A stretch of 64,000 bases of DNA, taken from positions 17,035,501-17,099,500 of the forward strand of contig OX485805.1 of assembly GCA_950295325.1 (NCBI GenBank), in the 5' to 3' direction. Within the stretch, counting starts at the first letter, position 1; each line of letters begins with the position of its first letter. Made by a program: the position numbers and the translations under genes. Under the pieces are notes generated by a model. That model had not been told where the DNA came from and did no database searches. It was given only the letters and a program-made list of their open reading frames with translations. Shown in pieces: positions 11,770 through 23,967 of the stretch. The stretch comes from Polytrichum commune. Its lineage: Eukaryota; Streptophyta; Polytrichopsida; Polytrichales; Polytrichaceae.

Positions 11770-12002
11770 CCCTTAAAGGACAATGCTGCCCCACGGGCTT
11801 GGTATTATTTTGGGAGAATCTTGTTCAAAACTTCTACTCCATTGCACCAAATGGGGTTTTTAGAATGCCAAATCGAGCACCTTAGCAAGATCTATACTTC
11901 TTTAGAATAGAGCCTATGTAAATTAATTGGTTAATCATGCTTAAAATGGATTTTAAAAGATATTTTGGATGTGGTATCGGGAAAACATATGTCCTTTAAG
12001 GG
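11770..12002. mobile_element. piggyBac-like MITE with TTAA target duplication
   Basis: The 233-bp element is bounded by perfect 13-bp inverted repeats CCCTTAAAGGACA (11770-11782, and reverse complement at 11990-12002). TTAA occurs on both sides (11766-11769 and 12003-12006). TTAA target duplication and termini starting CC(C/T)T are hallmarks of piggyBac. The element is non-coding, so it would depend on a transposase supplied elsewhere. The TTAA could alternatively be part of a longer inverted repeat, because flanking T/A bases also pair. Confidence 0.65.
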
Positions 12003-12006
12003 TTAA

Positions 12007-14472
12007 AACAAATTGCCGGCATATTTCTGGAAAGCTAAGAATTAATTCTACAATCTGAAAGAAATTGACTTCCAATTACATATCTAGAGAAACTTAAATC
12101 TAAAAAATAGGAAGAGAAGTTTTGTATAGCTTGTATGTATGCCCAAGCAAAGTTTGTGATAGAATTCATTCGTATACCATATTCACCTACAAGCCCCAAA
12201 CGACAACAAATAGCTACGATGAGTATTGTTGGGTATGCAGTTATTATGTATGAATAATCAAGATATTGTAGTTGAATGCATAAAGTTTTGCTTTTGCCAC
12301 AAATGTGGGGTCTATACTCAAATTTTACTGAAGTGTTTTGTATGGAGGGTGACAAGTACTTCAACTTAGTATGTGGGGGCGGGCGATAGCAAAAATGTGA
12401 AGATCGAGCAAGAGCCACCTGTGCTCACATACATTTTTCATCTTTACGTCTAGCTCCGCCACACACATGGCAATACCCCGCTATGTGTTGCAACAATCAA
12501 GAGCTGCTCAAATTTTGCTCAATCGGTTCGTCTACTTAGTATTTGCAAAACATGGAGGTTTTTATTCCAAGTTTTTGAATTGGAGGTGAGACGCAATATT
12601 TATAGTAGGTCAAAGTGAAATTTCACATTGTCTTGAAACAATCACGTGAGCTGGGCTTGCAATTGTGTTGAATATCGAACTCAAAATGGTGTCTACATTT
12701 CGAGCACACAGTCTTTAGCTTCAAGTCTTGCTACATACCACTCAAATGTAGGTGTCTTATTAAGAAGAGTGACCACATGAGGCCCACAAACATGAACAAA
12801 AACTGTTGTAGTGTGTTCCAAGGGTGAAAGTGTTTTCATAGCTCAACAATTGAGCGGTTGTGGTATTATGTAGTCCACATGGTTGAAGAAGGGTGAATGT
12901 TCACAACGCTTACCGAGGGGGGAGGGAAAACTGGGAGAGGGGAGGGTGACATTTCTTATTGGTGTTGTAGAGCCCATATGCTATTATTTTATAGCTAAAT
13001 TAACCCCTATATTAGGGCAAGAAACCTTGAATTAGTCTAGTGAGCTTCAATTAGGATGAATGAACAACCAACAAAATTACATGATTTGTTTGACTATTTA
13101 ATGAACACTAAAATATTGATGTTCATAATGAATAAGATATTCATATGAGCTCCAAACATTTATGAAGAAAGTGGCTATGGTCTTGATATGGATTTGCCAA
13201 CCATCTCGTACTAATCGCATGCTTTGTCCTAGGAGAAGTGGGCTAGTTTTAAAAAGTAACCATTTAAGACCCATCTACTTTAGTCTAATGATGGATAGTC
13301 ACCTTTTCAATAATCGATAGAAGCTATTCAACTTTATATTGTTGTCCTCATCATTGACCTGGAAAAAATCACTATTTTTGGATGTTAGAGAATATTTTTA
13401 ATCGTTAGCCTCTTAATCAACCCATACCATTTGATTACTTTTGAAAAACAAATTGCTACCTTATACTACTTGAATTCACAAGGGTACATTTATTGTGTTG
13501 TATATTTGCAAAAGCATATGAAGAAGCCATTATTAGTCTTGAAAAATTTTGGAAATAATTTTGAAATTTAATCTCAAATTGTTATGATTTATCAAAGTCC
13601 ATTGACAGTGAGTCATAAGAAGGTCATATATGCCCCCCCCCCTCCCCAAATAAAAAAAATAAAAAGTTATATGTGTGTGTGTGCGTGCACACACGCGCTA
13701 TAATGACAAAGAGTGAATGGCAAGGGATTCGATCAACTCATGATTTGTTACCCCATGTCCCTTTTCAGTTATGATTGCCACAAGGGGAGGAGTAGCAACT
13801 CTTTCACATATCCCTTGTTATATGCACAATGATATCATGTGCCACCATGACCGGTATACTTGGTTTTGTTTGGCATTTGATCAAATCATAAAATCTCATG
13901 TCCATAATTTCTATTCCCACGTAATATTGCCCCAAGTCCTCCTAGCCATTGCTACTACAAACGAATTTTATAATCTTGGAATGGTTGACACAAGCCACAA
14001 TTTTGGCTTCTTTCCTGAATGTGACCACCTCCACTTTGCATGCAAATTGCTTGCTAGTGCATGAAATGTCAAACGCCACTTGGTCCCATAGACATTGTTG
14101 CCACTTGCTCCACTTTCAAGGAGGCAATGTCTCCCCAATGCCCCTTCTCTCTAAGATGACCAAGCCACTTTCCAACTTTTTAGCATGTATGAACCTTAGG
14201 TTAAGCTATGAGGCTCAAGGAACATGGCTCAAGATTGAGGAGTTGTGGAGAAGGATGGCACACACGTTTGATTAGTCTAAACAACATACATTTTGGGGAA
14301 CCTTTACGTTCGATGTCCGCCAATGCAGTTGCAGTGATTTGTATTATACCATTGAGTTTTGCTCAAGCAAAATCTCTTGTTTGTACAACTTTGATTTCGA
14401 GCGCAAAGCCCGTAGGCTAAATGTGGAAGACTACAAGCGACATTCGACATTTTTTAGCACACCGCATTGGTC
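12007..14472. other. Intergenic with repeat A copy and simple repeats
   Basis: No supported gene. The 127-codon minus-strand ORF at 12035-12418 has no recognisable features and looks like chance. A copy of dispersed repeat A lies at about 13081-13320. A C-rich run with (TG)n/(CA)n follows at 13631-13697. Open frames at 13771-14275 are not recognised. Confidence 0.5.
13081..13320. repeat. Dispersed repeat A copy
   Basis: It shares with 51868-52245 the ordered blocks ATGAGCTCCAAA, ATGAAGAAAGTGGCTA or ATGATGAAAGTGGCTA, ATGGATTTGCCA or TTGGATTTGCTA, CCTAGGAGAAGTGGGC, and CCATTTAAGACCCATCTAC. About 30050-30410 is a more diverged copy. Confidence 0.7.
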
Positions 14473-14525
14473 AGGGGTGCTATCATGTGAGCGGTGAGCA
14501 ATGAGCGGTAAGTTGTGAACAGTGA
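14473..14525 (+). repeat. Left terminal inverted repeat, GTGAGC-rich (family H)
   Basis: It begins GGGGTGCTATCATGTGAGCG and continues with GTGAGC-, ATGAGC- and GTGAAC-like repeats down to AGTGAGGG. It matches the inverted ends at 23968-24009 and 62365-62432. Iterated subterminal hexamers are typical transposase-binding sites. Confidence 0.7.
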
Positions 14526-15020
14526 GGGATGAATAATATATGGAATTACACCCAATATGATCCTATGACCGTGGTATTTTGGCATAATTAATTGCACATT
14601 TCTTTATAATAATAAAAGTGGGGAGTGCAAACAAAATGCAATGAACCTATTGAATATCTTACGGTTCTACTTTCAAAATCGATAACTACAATATTGGCAT
14701 GAGGGTTTTATGATGAATTTTAATGTTATTGCTAGATTCAACAAAACAAATGTAAACACATTCCAAGTACTGAGACATGTATTAATGAAGGCGTTGAAGG
14801 GGGGGGGGGGGAGAAGCTAAGTTATTTGGGCACATCGTTTATGAATAATAGGAATTTGCTCACATAAAATCAATGCCCACTAGTTGTAGTAATGGAAATA
14901 CAATGCAAAGTAGTGGCCTTAATTTTTTGTTTATTAGAATACCAAATCCAATGCCGTTCACGTTCCAAACCAACCATATCCAATCCAATCAACCACATGG
15001 TGGATGGTATTGTCAACTAT

Positions 15021-18000
15021 CTAAATGCCTCCATTGTCCTCTGACGCCTCTAAGTGAAATAACGTCTCCACATTGGGATTAAACTTGCGAGACTTTGGGC
15101 GGTGTGTAGGTGTTGATGCAGTTGCTTGTGCAAGAGCGACACTCTCTGCATATATGGGAAGCAACAATGACCTAGGAGGGGATGATAGTTGCTCCATCAT
15201 CTTGCCAACATTGCATTAAGATATACATAATGAGAGTTAATAACTTTGATGATGCACAAATTTACAAAAATCATTCAATTCAAATAGATTGGGCAAACTC
15301 ACGTACTCAAACGTGATTTCCTTGCTACTTTGCGAGGAGGTTCATCATCATCTTCCAATGAAGGTGGTTATGATGATTGACCAAGTACGGATTTATGAGA
15401 TGACAACTCACGAAGCGGTTGAAGTATGTTATTAAAGATAAGATCATCTGCCTCATAACCAACAAGATGGCGTCCACTCTTACGACTTGCGTGGACATAG
15501 TCACCTAAAAATAAATTAAAAAAACAAATATTCAGTATATGTTTTATAAGCATTACAAAGAATGATAGAAAATCTATTGAAACATCAAAGCAAACCTATT
15601 GAATGTTGATGGTAGGCATAAAGATTGCAAACACACCGGTAGAAGCAGTGACGTCAATGACTACTGCTCCAGGCTTACATAAAGCCTCAATAAACACCTC
15701 GCCAAGATATATAACCATTCATTAGTTGATTTTTCTCAGTTGTGTAGTTAAAATAAACATCGTCTTTGCCAACACATACACCTTGTTTTTCGAACTCAAT
15801 GTTTTTGTTAAATGATACTTTCACATCCGCATTTTTTTCACGACAATATAATAAGATTCGGAATTTGCGTGACTGCCACAAACAAACAAGGTACACGTGT
15901 TAGTAAAAAATAATTAAAATTTGCATAAATTCAAACTACATTGAAAATGTTGAGGAAAAAAAAACTATAGTTATTGTGGCAGAAGCATCGATTGATACCA
16001 GAGCATAATTTCATGTCATTCACTCCCCACCAATCTCTTAACAAAGTGAAGCCGTACGTAGAAGAATATGTACGTACATCTTGACGTACATCTTTACATT
16101 CCGGAATAAACAAAAGAATGAACGCATCGTCGTGAAAGAACGAAAATGTGAACTCAAATATTGCCTCAATTTCTGTGGTATTATGCTTATTCCATTTTGG
16201 AATGACTGAAGGAGAAGAAGAAATATGCGGGACAGGAAGACCTCCAGGCAAATTTGCGATCAACAAATCAAAACCTCGGTGCAGGCATGCGTCGCTAAAC
16301 ACATGTGTGGATCTCACACTATCAAACTGTTGCACACAATAATAACCAATTAATATCGTTCGTAATAAATATCAAATAAATATCTTTCAATAATGATAAA
16401 ATATAAATATATAAATATTGGCAAAATACTAATTTGTTTGACAAATTCGTTTGTCTTCAACAATATTGTCTGAGATGCTCCAGTCACGACGTTAAAAATA
16501 TAAATATTCTCTAACATAACTTGAGCAGAGGTATAAGACAATGTTTCTTAATTTTGTGGATATCCTAGTTGTTTGCATACAACTATTATATTGAATAAGG
16601 TCCACATAATCATCAGATGCACATATTGTAGAAACCACATGTTCTTTGGTTTCACATGTTCCTGATGCCACATTCTCTTGAGAAGGTGTAACAATTTTTT
16701 TTAACCACGTTTCCATTTTCCACCAAATTCTGAAACTACAGTAGCAACAACTTCCGAAGGAGTTAATTTCAGATGGAGAACATCATTACCAACAGAGTAC
16801 CTTTCTTTTTCTTTTTTCGCAGTACAAAACTTAAGTGGACATTCCAAAAACCAAGGGCATGATTGCAGAATTCTTAAAGGCCATGTTTCCATATGAGGTA
16901 CTCTGAAGATACAAAAATGACTCGATTTGTTAACCCAAACACCCAAATATTGAGGAAAATTTTGTTCAAAAATTGCATCCTTTGCCACCAACTCCCGTTG
17001 TAGATATCTACAATGAATTTCAATAGAAAAATTAAAAATCATTTGTACATAAATAATTACAATTAAAGTCAAAGAACTTATATAACTAAATAACATCAAG
17101 AATAAATCACTACAATAAATATAATGACAAATCAAATTACATCATAATATTCAGCCTGTAAATAACGCGCTTAATGACTAAATCTCCTTCAGACATTTTT
17201 GTAAGCTGAGTAGATTTTGTAATGTTGGATTTCCTCTCATTATTGTCAAAAATGTTTTTCCCCATAGTAAAACTCTTCACTTTTTAATGTAATCCGGAAG
17301 TGCTAGCGTGCCAACATTGAATGCAATATTTCCTATCTCATCTTTCATTGCTTCAAATTCATTGACAACGGTTGTTTTCACCTTCACAACACATGAACAT
17401 ATAAACGCATAAACACATAAACATATTAACCTATAAAATCATGCATTTCAACAAAAATGATTATTTTTTATCAATGAAAAATGAAGTACCTCAGCCCAAA
17501 ATGATGCCTTCGATAACCATGCATCTAATTCAGAATCTTTGGTATCATTTAAAGTCAAATGTAAAGAAAAAAATTCGAGACATAGGACTAGAATTCCACC
17601 ATTTAAGCCATCTAGCTTTAAATTGGCCAGACACACGAATAGTGGCTATTTTCTGTAGCTTTTTTAATGTAAGATATGGTTTAGGGTTGGATGTCCAATG
17701 CTTATTAATTTGCATCCAGAAATAATCATAAATTAAAACAAAAAGGTAAAAAATACATTACAAGGATTTTAAAATTGTTTGCATGAAAACATACCTCCGC
17801 CATAAAATTATCTCTATTTGCGGGATCTGCAACTACGAGCATCTTATCGAATGTTTTTTTTCTAAACGATCTGACAATTGTAGCAATTGCCTTGGCCATT
17901 TGCTCCCACTCTTCTTTCGCAGATTATTTTTTTATTGGAATTTTTTCTTTGTACAACCTAGAAGCCTCATCCGCAACAGTCACAACCTTTCTCTGTAGAT

Positions 18001-18880
18001 AAGAGGCATAAACCAACAAAAATTATAAATTGATTTTTTTTAATCAAACATAAAACAAATGAAAATAAATATTTGTACCTTACAAACCAATGTAGCAAAC
18101 ACATCGACCGTCAAAGGGTACGACGTAGTCTTTGATTTTTGTTTCCACGCAATTCGTATAATCTTTGGAAGAAATAAGCTATTTAAATTCATCAAGCTTC
18201 AAAATCCAGATATTGCGTATACGATGAATCTTGTGATGCAAGTTGGTTTTCACATGATCATGCTCAGTGGATCTGAAATGTACACAACATATAAATCATA
18301 AAAAAAACAAGTTAAAACAATAAAAAATATCAAATTAGATTGCGAGTAAGGTGGTTTCCACTAACCGGTTCACATCATTTATAGCATCGAAGAGCACCCC
18401 AACTGAGCCTTTTGGATCCAAAAAAATATAATCCACATAATAGTGACAATGCTCCTCATCATAGTGATGACATTCAATGTGGCATAGCCATGTTGTCACC
18501 CGATGGTTACCTTCCCAAACATAAAACATTTTGCCCTTAAATTTAAGCATTTTTTTATCCTTATCCAATTCTTCCTCAAAACAATGATTTACACGTTGCC
18601 AATGTTGGTTCCAAGAGCTAATTGCTTCATCTGTAACATCAAGACATGATCCATCATTTTTGGCAATCGATACATACAAGACACGGTTGGAAAATTCAGT
18701 TTCCAATAATTGAACATCACCCTCGAGAATTGGTCTAACCAATGGTAAAACCACAAGACGACACAATAGAACAAACAATCGCGATTTCGCATGTGGAGTC
18801 ACACAGAGTTAATTAATGATAGAATTAAAATATGTTATTTTCAGCCTACGGGCATCCAAATCCTTGTCTTCCAAAACCTG
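15021..18880 (-). pseudogene. ParB-like plus methyltransferase-like protein of a transposon, decayed
   Basis: Exon-like blocks follow one another from 18880 down to a TAG at 15021. The block at 18802-18366 encodes VWEGNHRVTTWL, resembling the G-x-H-R motif of ParB-like domains. It is followed after a spliced junction by STEHDHVKTNLHHKI. Blocks at about 17135-16560 and 16335-15980 include DLLIANLPGGLPVP and AFILLFIPE, in the order expected for motif IV and strand 5 of a class I methyltransferase. A tail with EDDDEPPRKVARKSR precedes the last exon (about 15215-15021). In-frame stops (for example in EFK*LIS and IPIKK*SA) and frame slips, as at FGGKWK/LKKIV, show decay. Both domain calls are inferences from motifs. 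Confidence 0.45.
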
Positions 18881-19007
18881 AAAATCAACATCCACATAAC
18901 AACAAAACATTATGAGAAATTCATAGAACAAAATTTATTGAACTACATACAAAAATTTAGACAACATGTTTAAAATACATTGAATTTTAAATGAAGATGA
19001 AGGGTTT

Positions 19008-19167
19008 ATCATCCCCCTTCTCTTTCCAAACAAGAAAAACTTGGCAAAAGCAAGTAAGTGCAAAATTTTATGAATTGTACTTTCGGCAACGAAAGTATAA
19101 TTTACAAAATTTTGCACTTGTAAGATTCTAATAATTTTTTCATGTTTGGAAGGGAAAGGGGAATGAT
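19008..19167. repeat. Foldback element 1
   Basis: A 160-bp near-perfect palindrome. The left arm starts ATCATCCCCCTTCTCTTTCC and the right arm ends with its complement GGGAAAGGGGAATGAT. GTGCAAAATTTT pairs with AAAATTTTGCAC. The tip is GTACTTTCGGCAACGAAAGT. One arm carries a small bulge. Confidence 0.9.
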
Positions 19168-19506
19168 ATCCTTTATTTCGCAAGTTCAAGATTTTACAAT
19201 ACTTACCAACCATTTTATATGAATCTATAGAATATACTTCAAATGTATAAAGCAAAACCTAAAGATGTCAACATGTAACATATTGAACTTGGAAACTCTA
19301 GGATTGAGACCTATTCTGTTTGAAAATCTCCCAATTGAGTTAAAAAATTGGTTGAAGTTCGAGACTTCATGTGAATAATTAATTATTTTAGAGGAATTTG
19401 GTACCTCAAATTACAATGTAGAGAACCTGGAAAATGTCACCACATGTAACCTGTTGGACTTGGATCTTGACCAGAAAACTTCTCGGGCACTGGTTGGAGG
19501 GTTGAA

Positions 19507-19745
19507 TACCTCTCTCCCCACTCCAACCACCAAAAACCTAGTAGAATCCTACAAGTGCAGAATTATGTCAGTTGTACCTTCGGCAACAAAAGTACAACTG
19601 ACACTCCAACCACCAAAAACCTGGTAGAATCCTGCAAGTGCAGAATTTTGTCAGTTGTACCTTCGGCAACAAAAGTACAACTGACAGAATTCTGCACTTG
19701 CAGATTTCTGCCATGTTTTTGGTGGTTGGAGTGGGGAGAGAGGTG
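19507..19745. repeat. Foldback element 2, with a duplicated left arm
   Basis: The outer arms CCTCTCTCCCCACTCCAACC and GGTTGGAGTGGGGAGAGAGG pair perfectly. The inner block CCACCAAAAACCT..GTGCAGAAT..GTCAGTTGTACCTTCGGC occurs twice on the left, and the complementary right arm once. The tip CAGTTGTACCTTCGGCAACA also occurs twice. This looks like a hairpin that underwent internal tandem duplication. Confidence 0.9.
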
Positions 19746-20816
19746 ATCAACCCCATCCCTCAAATGAAATCACAGGTTAAATTTCAAGCCTTCAGGAAGA
19801 CTACCAATAGTATTAGAGGAATTTAGAAGAATACACCTCAATTTAATTAAGATCAAGAAATTGAAATATCACACATTTAGTTGGACTTGGAAACACTAGG
19901 ATTATGACCGGATTTGTCCCAAAACCTACCAGTTGAGTTTGAGAAATCACAGGTTGACATTCAAGACTTCACGTGAAATACCAATTATTTCAGAGCAATT
20001 CAGTACCGCAAATCACAATTAAAAAAACCCTATAAGATGTTAATATGCCACCACATGTAACAGGTTGGAGTTGGATTTGGACCGGCTATGCCCGTGAACT
20101 TCCCGGGCACTAGTTCAATTTCGGCCTACAGATTACATGTAAGTGGCTTCTCAATTCTCCACATTGTATGCATCACTCTAGTTTGTTACATAGCTCAAGA
20201 CACTGAGCATCCGTAGTCTTCTCTCAACTTGTCTTGGCACTAGTGTGAGGTTTCTTATAAATATATGAAATAAATTGTAGTTTTGAGGTATCCAGATGGA
20301 GGGAAGGGTTAAGATGTATATTCTTTACCTTCATATCACAGCAGCTGCCATAGTAGTTCTGAGTTCATTTATGGCCATTCAAACATTAATCATGGTCTCA
20401 ACTCTCGACAATGTATGTAGCACTATGGCTTGCCCAATTTCAGGGGAAACTGGGAATTGGAGAATGCCGGGAATATGGAATTCAAGACATTGCACCAAAC
20501 TTTTTCTCCAGTTGTAGTTTATCATGGCCGCTCGAAGAAGCAGTGTACTTCTTTACCTTTGAATGGAGCTTTCAATCATGGACTAACCGCCTATTTGGAA
20601 ATCTATGGACATTCGTAGTTTCTGGAACTGTACATGTCACTTAGTGATGCATACGCACATCGTTTGCTATTGTCAGCCAGATCGAAACTTCTTTATATTT
20701 GAATTGTATCCCAAAAAAGTGTGAAGTCTAGGTTGGAACTTCTGCCGCATAGATTACTCATTATGGATATGACTAGCCTTGTAAGCAAATGCATTTCGTG
20801 CAATTAGGTGTGGCTG

Positions 20817-20905
20817 CCCCCCCCCCTCCCACCTCCAAAAACCTAGTAGTGCAGAATTCTGTCAGTTGTACTTTCGGCAAGTTTTTGGAGGTGGGAGGGG
20901 GGGAG
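20817..20905. repeat. Foldback element 3, short form
   Basis: The arms CCCTCCCACCTCCAAAAAC and GTTTTTGGAGGTGGGAGGG pair perfectly. The loop keeps GTGCAGAATTCTGTCAGTTG and TACTTTCGGCAA but lacks the right inner arm. Downstream sequence (GATGTGATCAACCCCATCC) matches the flank of foldback 2, so they are one family. Confidence 0.9.
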
Positions 20906-21979
20906 GGATGTGATCAACCCCATCCTTCAAATGAGATAACAGGTTGAATTTCAAGCCTTCAAGAAGACTACCAATAGTTTTAGAGAAATCTAGAAGAATA
21001 CACCTCAAATAGATACTAGTCTGATGTCAAACTACAAGCCCGTTGTCTTCATCTGGAGGCAAGACACCCATTACCACAAGAAAAAACAGAGGATATCTAT
21101 CCATTCAAGAATTCCTTCTGCCCTAAAACCTCACAATTTTAGTCACCCTTTCACATAAGTTCCGTCAAGAAGCTATGGAGATAAATTTTCCAGCAAGAAA
21201 TTAATCATGAGTACATTTCTCGATTTTTATCTGTTTGCATTTGAACTAGATACAACAACACCTATGCCCTTTGAGTTACCAATTATTTTAGAGGAATTTA
21301 GAGAATATTTCTAAAAACTACAATAAAGAAAACTTGTAAGATGTCAACATGTCACCATGGTTGGATTAGGATGTAGACCAGCTATGCCCAAGAACTTCTA
21401 TAGGACTATTGTAGGTATCTTGAAACAACAACAAAAGAATATTATAACAGCAAATATCAGTTGCATACATTCCAAGGTTTGTTTATACCAAATTTTTAGC
21501 ACAAAGGAACCAAGATTCATTGCAGGATTACAACGGATTCCCATTGCCAATGAATAGGGCGGACGCTAAATACCCCCCCACGAACTTTTCGGGGGGGAAT
21601 ATTATGTCAGGGGCAGCCCCCCGACATTTTTTCTGCACCCGACCGAAAACTACTGCCCGCCCGCCCGATTTCGAAAAAACTAGTGTACTTGCATTTTTGA
21701 AGGCTACTTGTCCACAAATCCCATATTGAGTGCACTTTATTTTCAAGGTCTCAAATCCAATATATATGTTCACTTCCATTGAGTAAATAAGCAATTGACT
21801 AGATTTCATTTTCAAAGTGAAATTGCCAATAAAGCATGTAATTAACTTAAAAGTCAAAAATATTACAAAATCCTCATTACCACTGAGGTTATAATTTTTG
21901 TCACTTACAATTGAAAGGGACCTTGTCATTATAAAATGAAACTAAAAATTGTGATTTTTTTTATTTTTCATATTATATA

Positions 21980-23690
21980 ATGTATTCTAATATATTATAT
22001 ATAAGAATATACTATACTATAGGTCTCCAATGCCTTAACGACTCATGTGAGTATGTTTCACGAAATGGTGGAGTTCGCAACTTTACCAAATGGATCGGTA
22101 TTACACCCACTTTTTTCATGGTTGGTACTGAACCACCAGAGAAATCTAAGGTTCAATGCAAGGTTTGTCATGCCGCTCCTATATGTTTTGATGTTTGCTA
22201 TGCAAAAATTATATATGTCCATTCACAATCGTCAAGCATGTCGCGTGTTTGTATCCACTTGGATGTTCATAACCACCATGTGTCTATTGGAGTGTGTCGT
22301 GAATCACTAGACATGACTTATCAATGTGTGGCAAATGAGGTGGCTAAAACTCCAACTGTAAAGAACTCAACTATTATTATGGCTGCCAGTAAACAATTTT
22401 TGGCAGATTACCTCCTCAAATTCTCTCTCCTAGGAGAAAATAACCATCTTCATGAAGCATCCTTGGAGGTGGTAATGGATAAATTCTCCACTTTTGCTTC
22501 CCCTAACTGTAGGAACTTTATGGCGGGTTCAAAGCGTTTCATTCATAGTGGAATGGGTTCCTTGGATAGCATCATGGCGCTGAAAACCACTATAGGTTCA
22601 AATATGTGCATGATAGTCGGTTTCCAGGGCAATCCAAAGATAAGGTCTTTGTGTTCAAGATGTCAGTGAATCTTGCTGGAAGTGAAGTCGATTTGGTGAA
22701 GTGCATGCAGTGTGGAGGAGACATGGAAAATTCGTGGATCGTGTTTGATCATGTAAAACGCTTACGAGACTGGACTACAATGGAGTGTCACGTCTACGAG
22801 AGCAAACATTGCAAGGTTCTTACAATAGCGTGTTGTGATATGCAATCGGAGGATGCTCGGGCGCGTCTTATCCGTCCAAGAAAGAGTGTCAGGCATTGCA
22901 AACAAATACTGGACATCCATGTAGGGCTAAAGTCGGGCAAAGTACACATGGCAAACCTGCACCAACTCACACATGGATGAAGAAGGAATATCGTTCCATC
23001 AACCATGTTCCTTCATATTTTTGGTTTTGTGCAGATGACATTAATCGATGTGTGAAGGGGAGCAAGAAAAAATGGGTGTTTGATTGGCCAAATCTCCCTA
23101 AGGTGTGGCCGGTGAAGGTTGGTACAAACCTTACACGAGAATAGGTGTTTGCATTGGAAGATATTGGGTTTCAACTGCAAAAGAAAAATGCATAGTCACC
23201 ACGTCGTCGATTGAGAACAATGACAAACTTCCCCATCCCTTGCTCATATTTCCGTGTTCCTCTAAACCTAGATGCACATCCAAACACACGATTTTCCAAG
23301 GCAGTTCGGCGGAATATGGCAGTGTCATTACCAGAGCACAGGAATAAATGGGAGAGCCCATTACACATGGATGGGTATTATGTGGTTGGTGTGACTCCCA
23401 TTCCCTACCCTGGATACGGATGCATCATAACCATAGTTTCCAAAGAGGAGAATACATACCTTGTCTCCATTGCAGATATTCCACAATGCACTTGCCCAGA
23501 CTTTGCAAAAATGTTGTATTTGGCAATGGGAAAGAGGGGTCAGTGGGTTTCATGCAAGCACTTATATTATGTGTTAAGGTATTTGTGCAAGGTTGACTAC
23601 GCCACTGACAAGTTCATTCATGCACCAACATTTAGCTACAATGAGGTAATGCGTTTTCTTGAGCTCGCGGGTGTTGCAGAAGAGGCGTAG
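21980..23690 (+). pseudogene. SWIM-domain MULE/FAR1-type transposase relic
   Basis: Consecutive blocks in different frames form one protein relic. 21980-22600 has a zinc-binding-like region (QCKVCHAAPICF .. CIHLDVHNHH). 22600-22880 contains FPGQSKDKVFVFKMSVN and WTTMECHVYESKHCKVLTIA, resembling a MULE catalytic core. 22896-23144 carries a WMKKEYRSINHVPSYFWF segment. 23211-23690 ends in a SWIM-type finger, QCTCPDF .. CKHLYYVLR. Frame changes near 22600 and 22890, and a stop at 23142-23144, make it non-functional as read. A minor alternative is that some shifts are introns. Confidence 0.6.
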
Positions 23691-23967
23691 TGGCATAGGG
23701 GTGAAGGGTAGGGACGCAATTATTCCTCACTTTTACCTATATGGAAATATATATGTGTATATCCATATGAAAAGTATGTAGTGTAAACTAATGATGCAAC
23801 TAAATAGCCGTTGCCACATTAAAGTGCTTGACATTTCAATAAAGAGCCTATAACCGTGGATTGGCCAAGTTCAATATTTTGGCCCATAATGTTGTTTTCA
23901 TAATATATAATCCAACTATATTGGAATTTTTTCTTTAAAATCTTATTATTGGTCATTTTGTTGATCA
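23691..23967. other. 3' flank of the SWIM transposase relic
   Basis: AT-rich, non-coding DNA between the transposase stop and the right terminal repeat. No gene was seen. Confidence 0.5.

Larger units (their letters stand above)
18990..21930. repeat. Nested repeats between the two transposon genes (family G plus foldbacks)
   Basis: Family G units share AGAGGAATTTAG or AGAGGAATCTATAG, ATACCTCAA, a TCAACATGTAAC- or CACAACATGTAACC-like block, TTGGACTTGG, and a terminal CCCGGGCACTGGTT- or CCCTGGACACTGA-like block. They occur around 19190-19340, 19380-19490, 19815-20115 and 21275-21420. Three foldback structures sit among them. GC-rich inverted blocks flank 21570-21660 (runs of C and G). No intact gene is present; ORFs at 20296-20644 and 21357-21557 look fortuitous. 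Confidence 0.6.

Noticed and set aside
12035-12418. 127-codon minus-strand ORF
   Set aside because: Its composition looks random, with no motif and no plausible splice partners.
15687-16342. Plus-strand ORFs across the methyltransferase-like relic
   Set aside because: The minus strand explains the coding signal here.
19008-20905. Foldbacks as a CRISPR-like array or Helitron ends
   Set aside because: There are no regular spacers, and no CTRR after a terminal hairpin; plant nuclear context argues against CRISPR.
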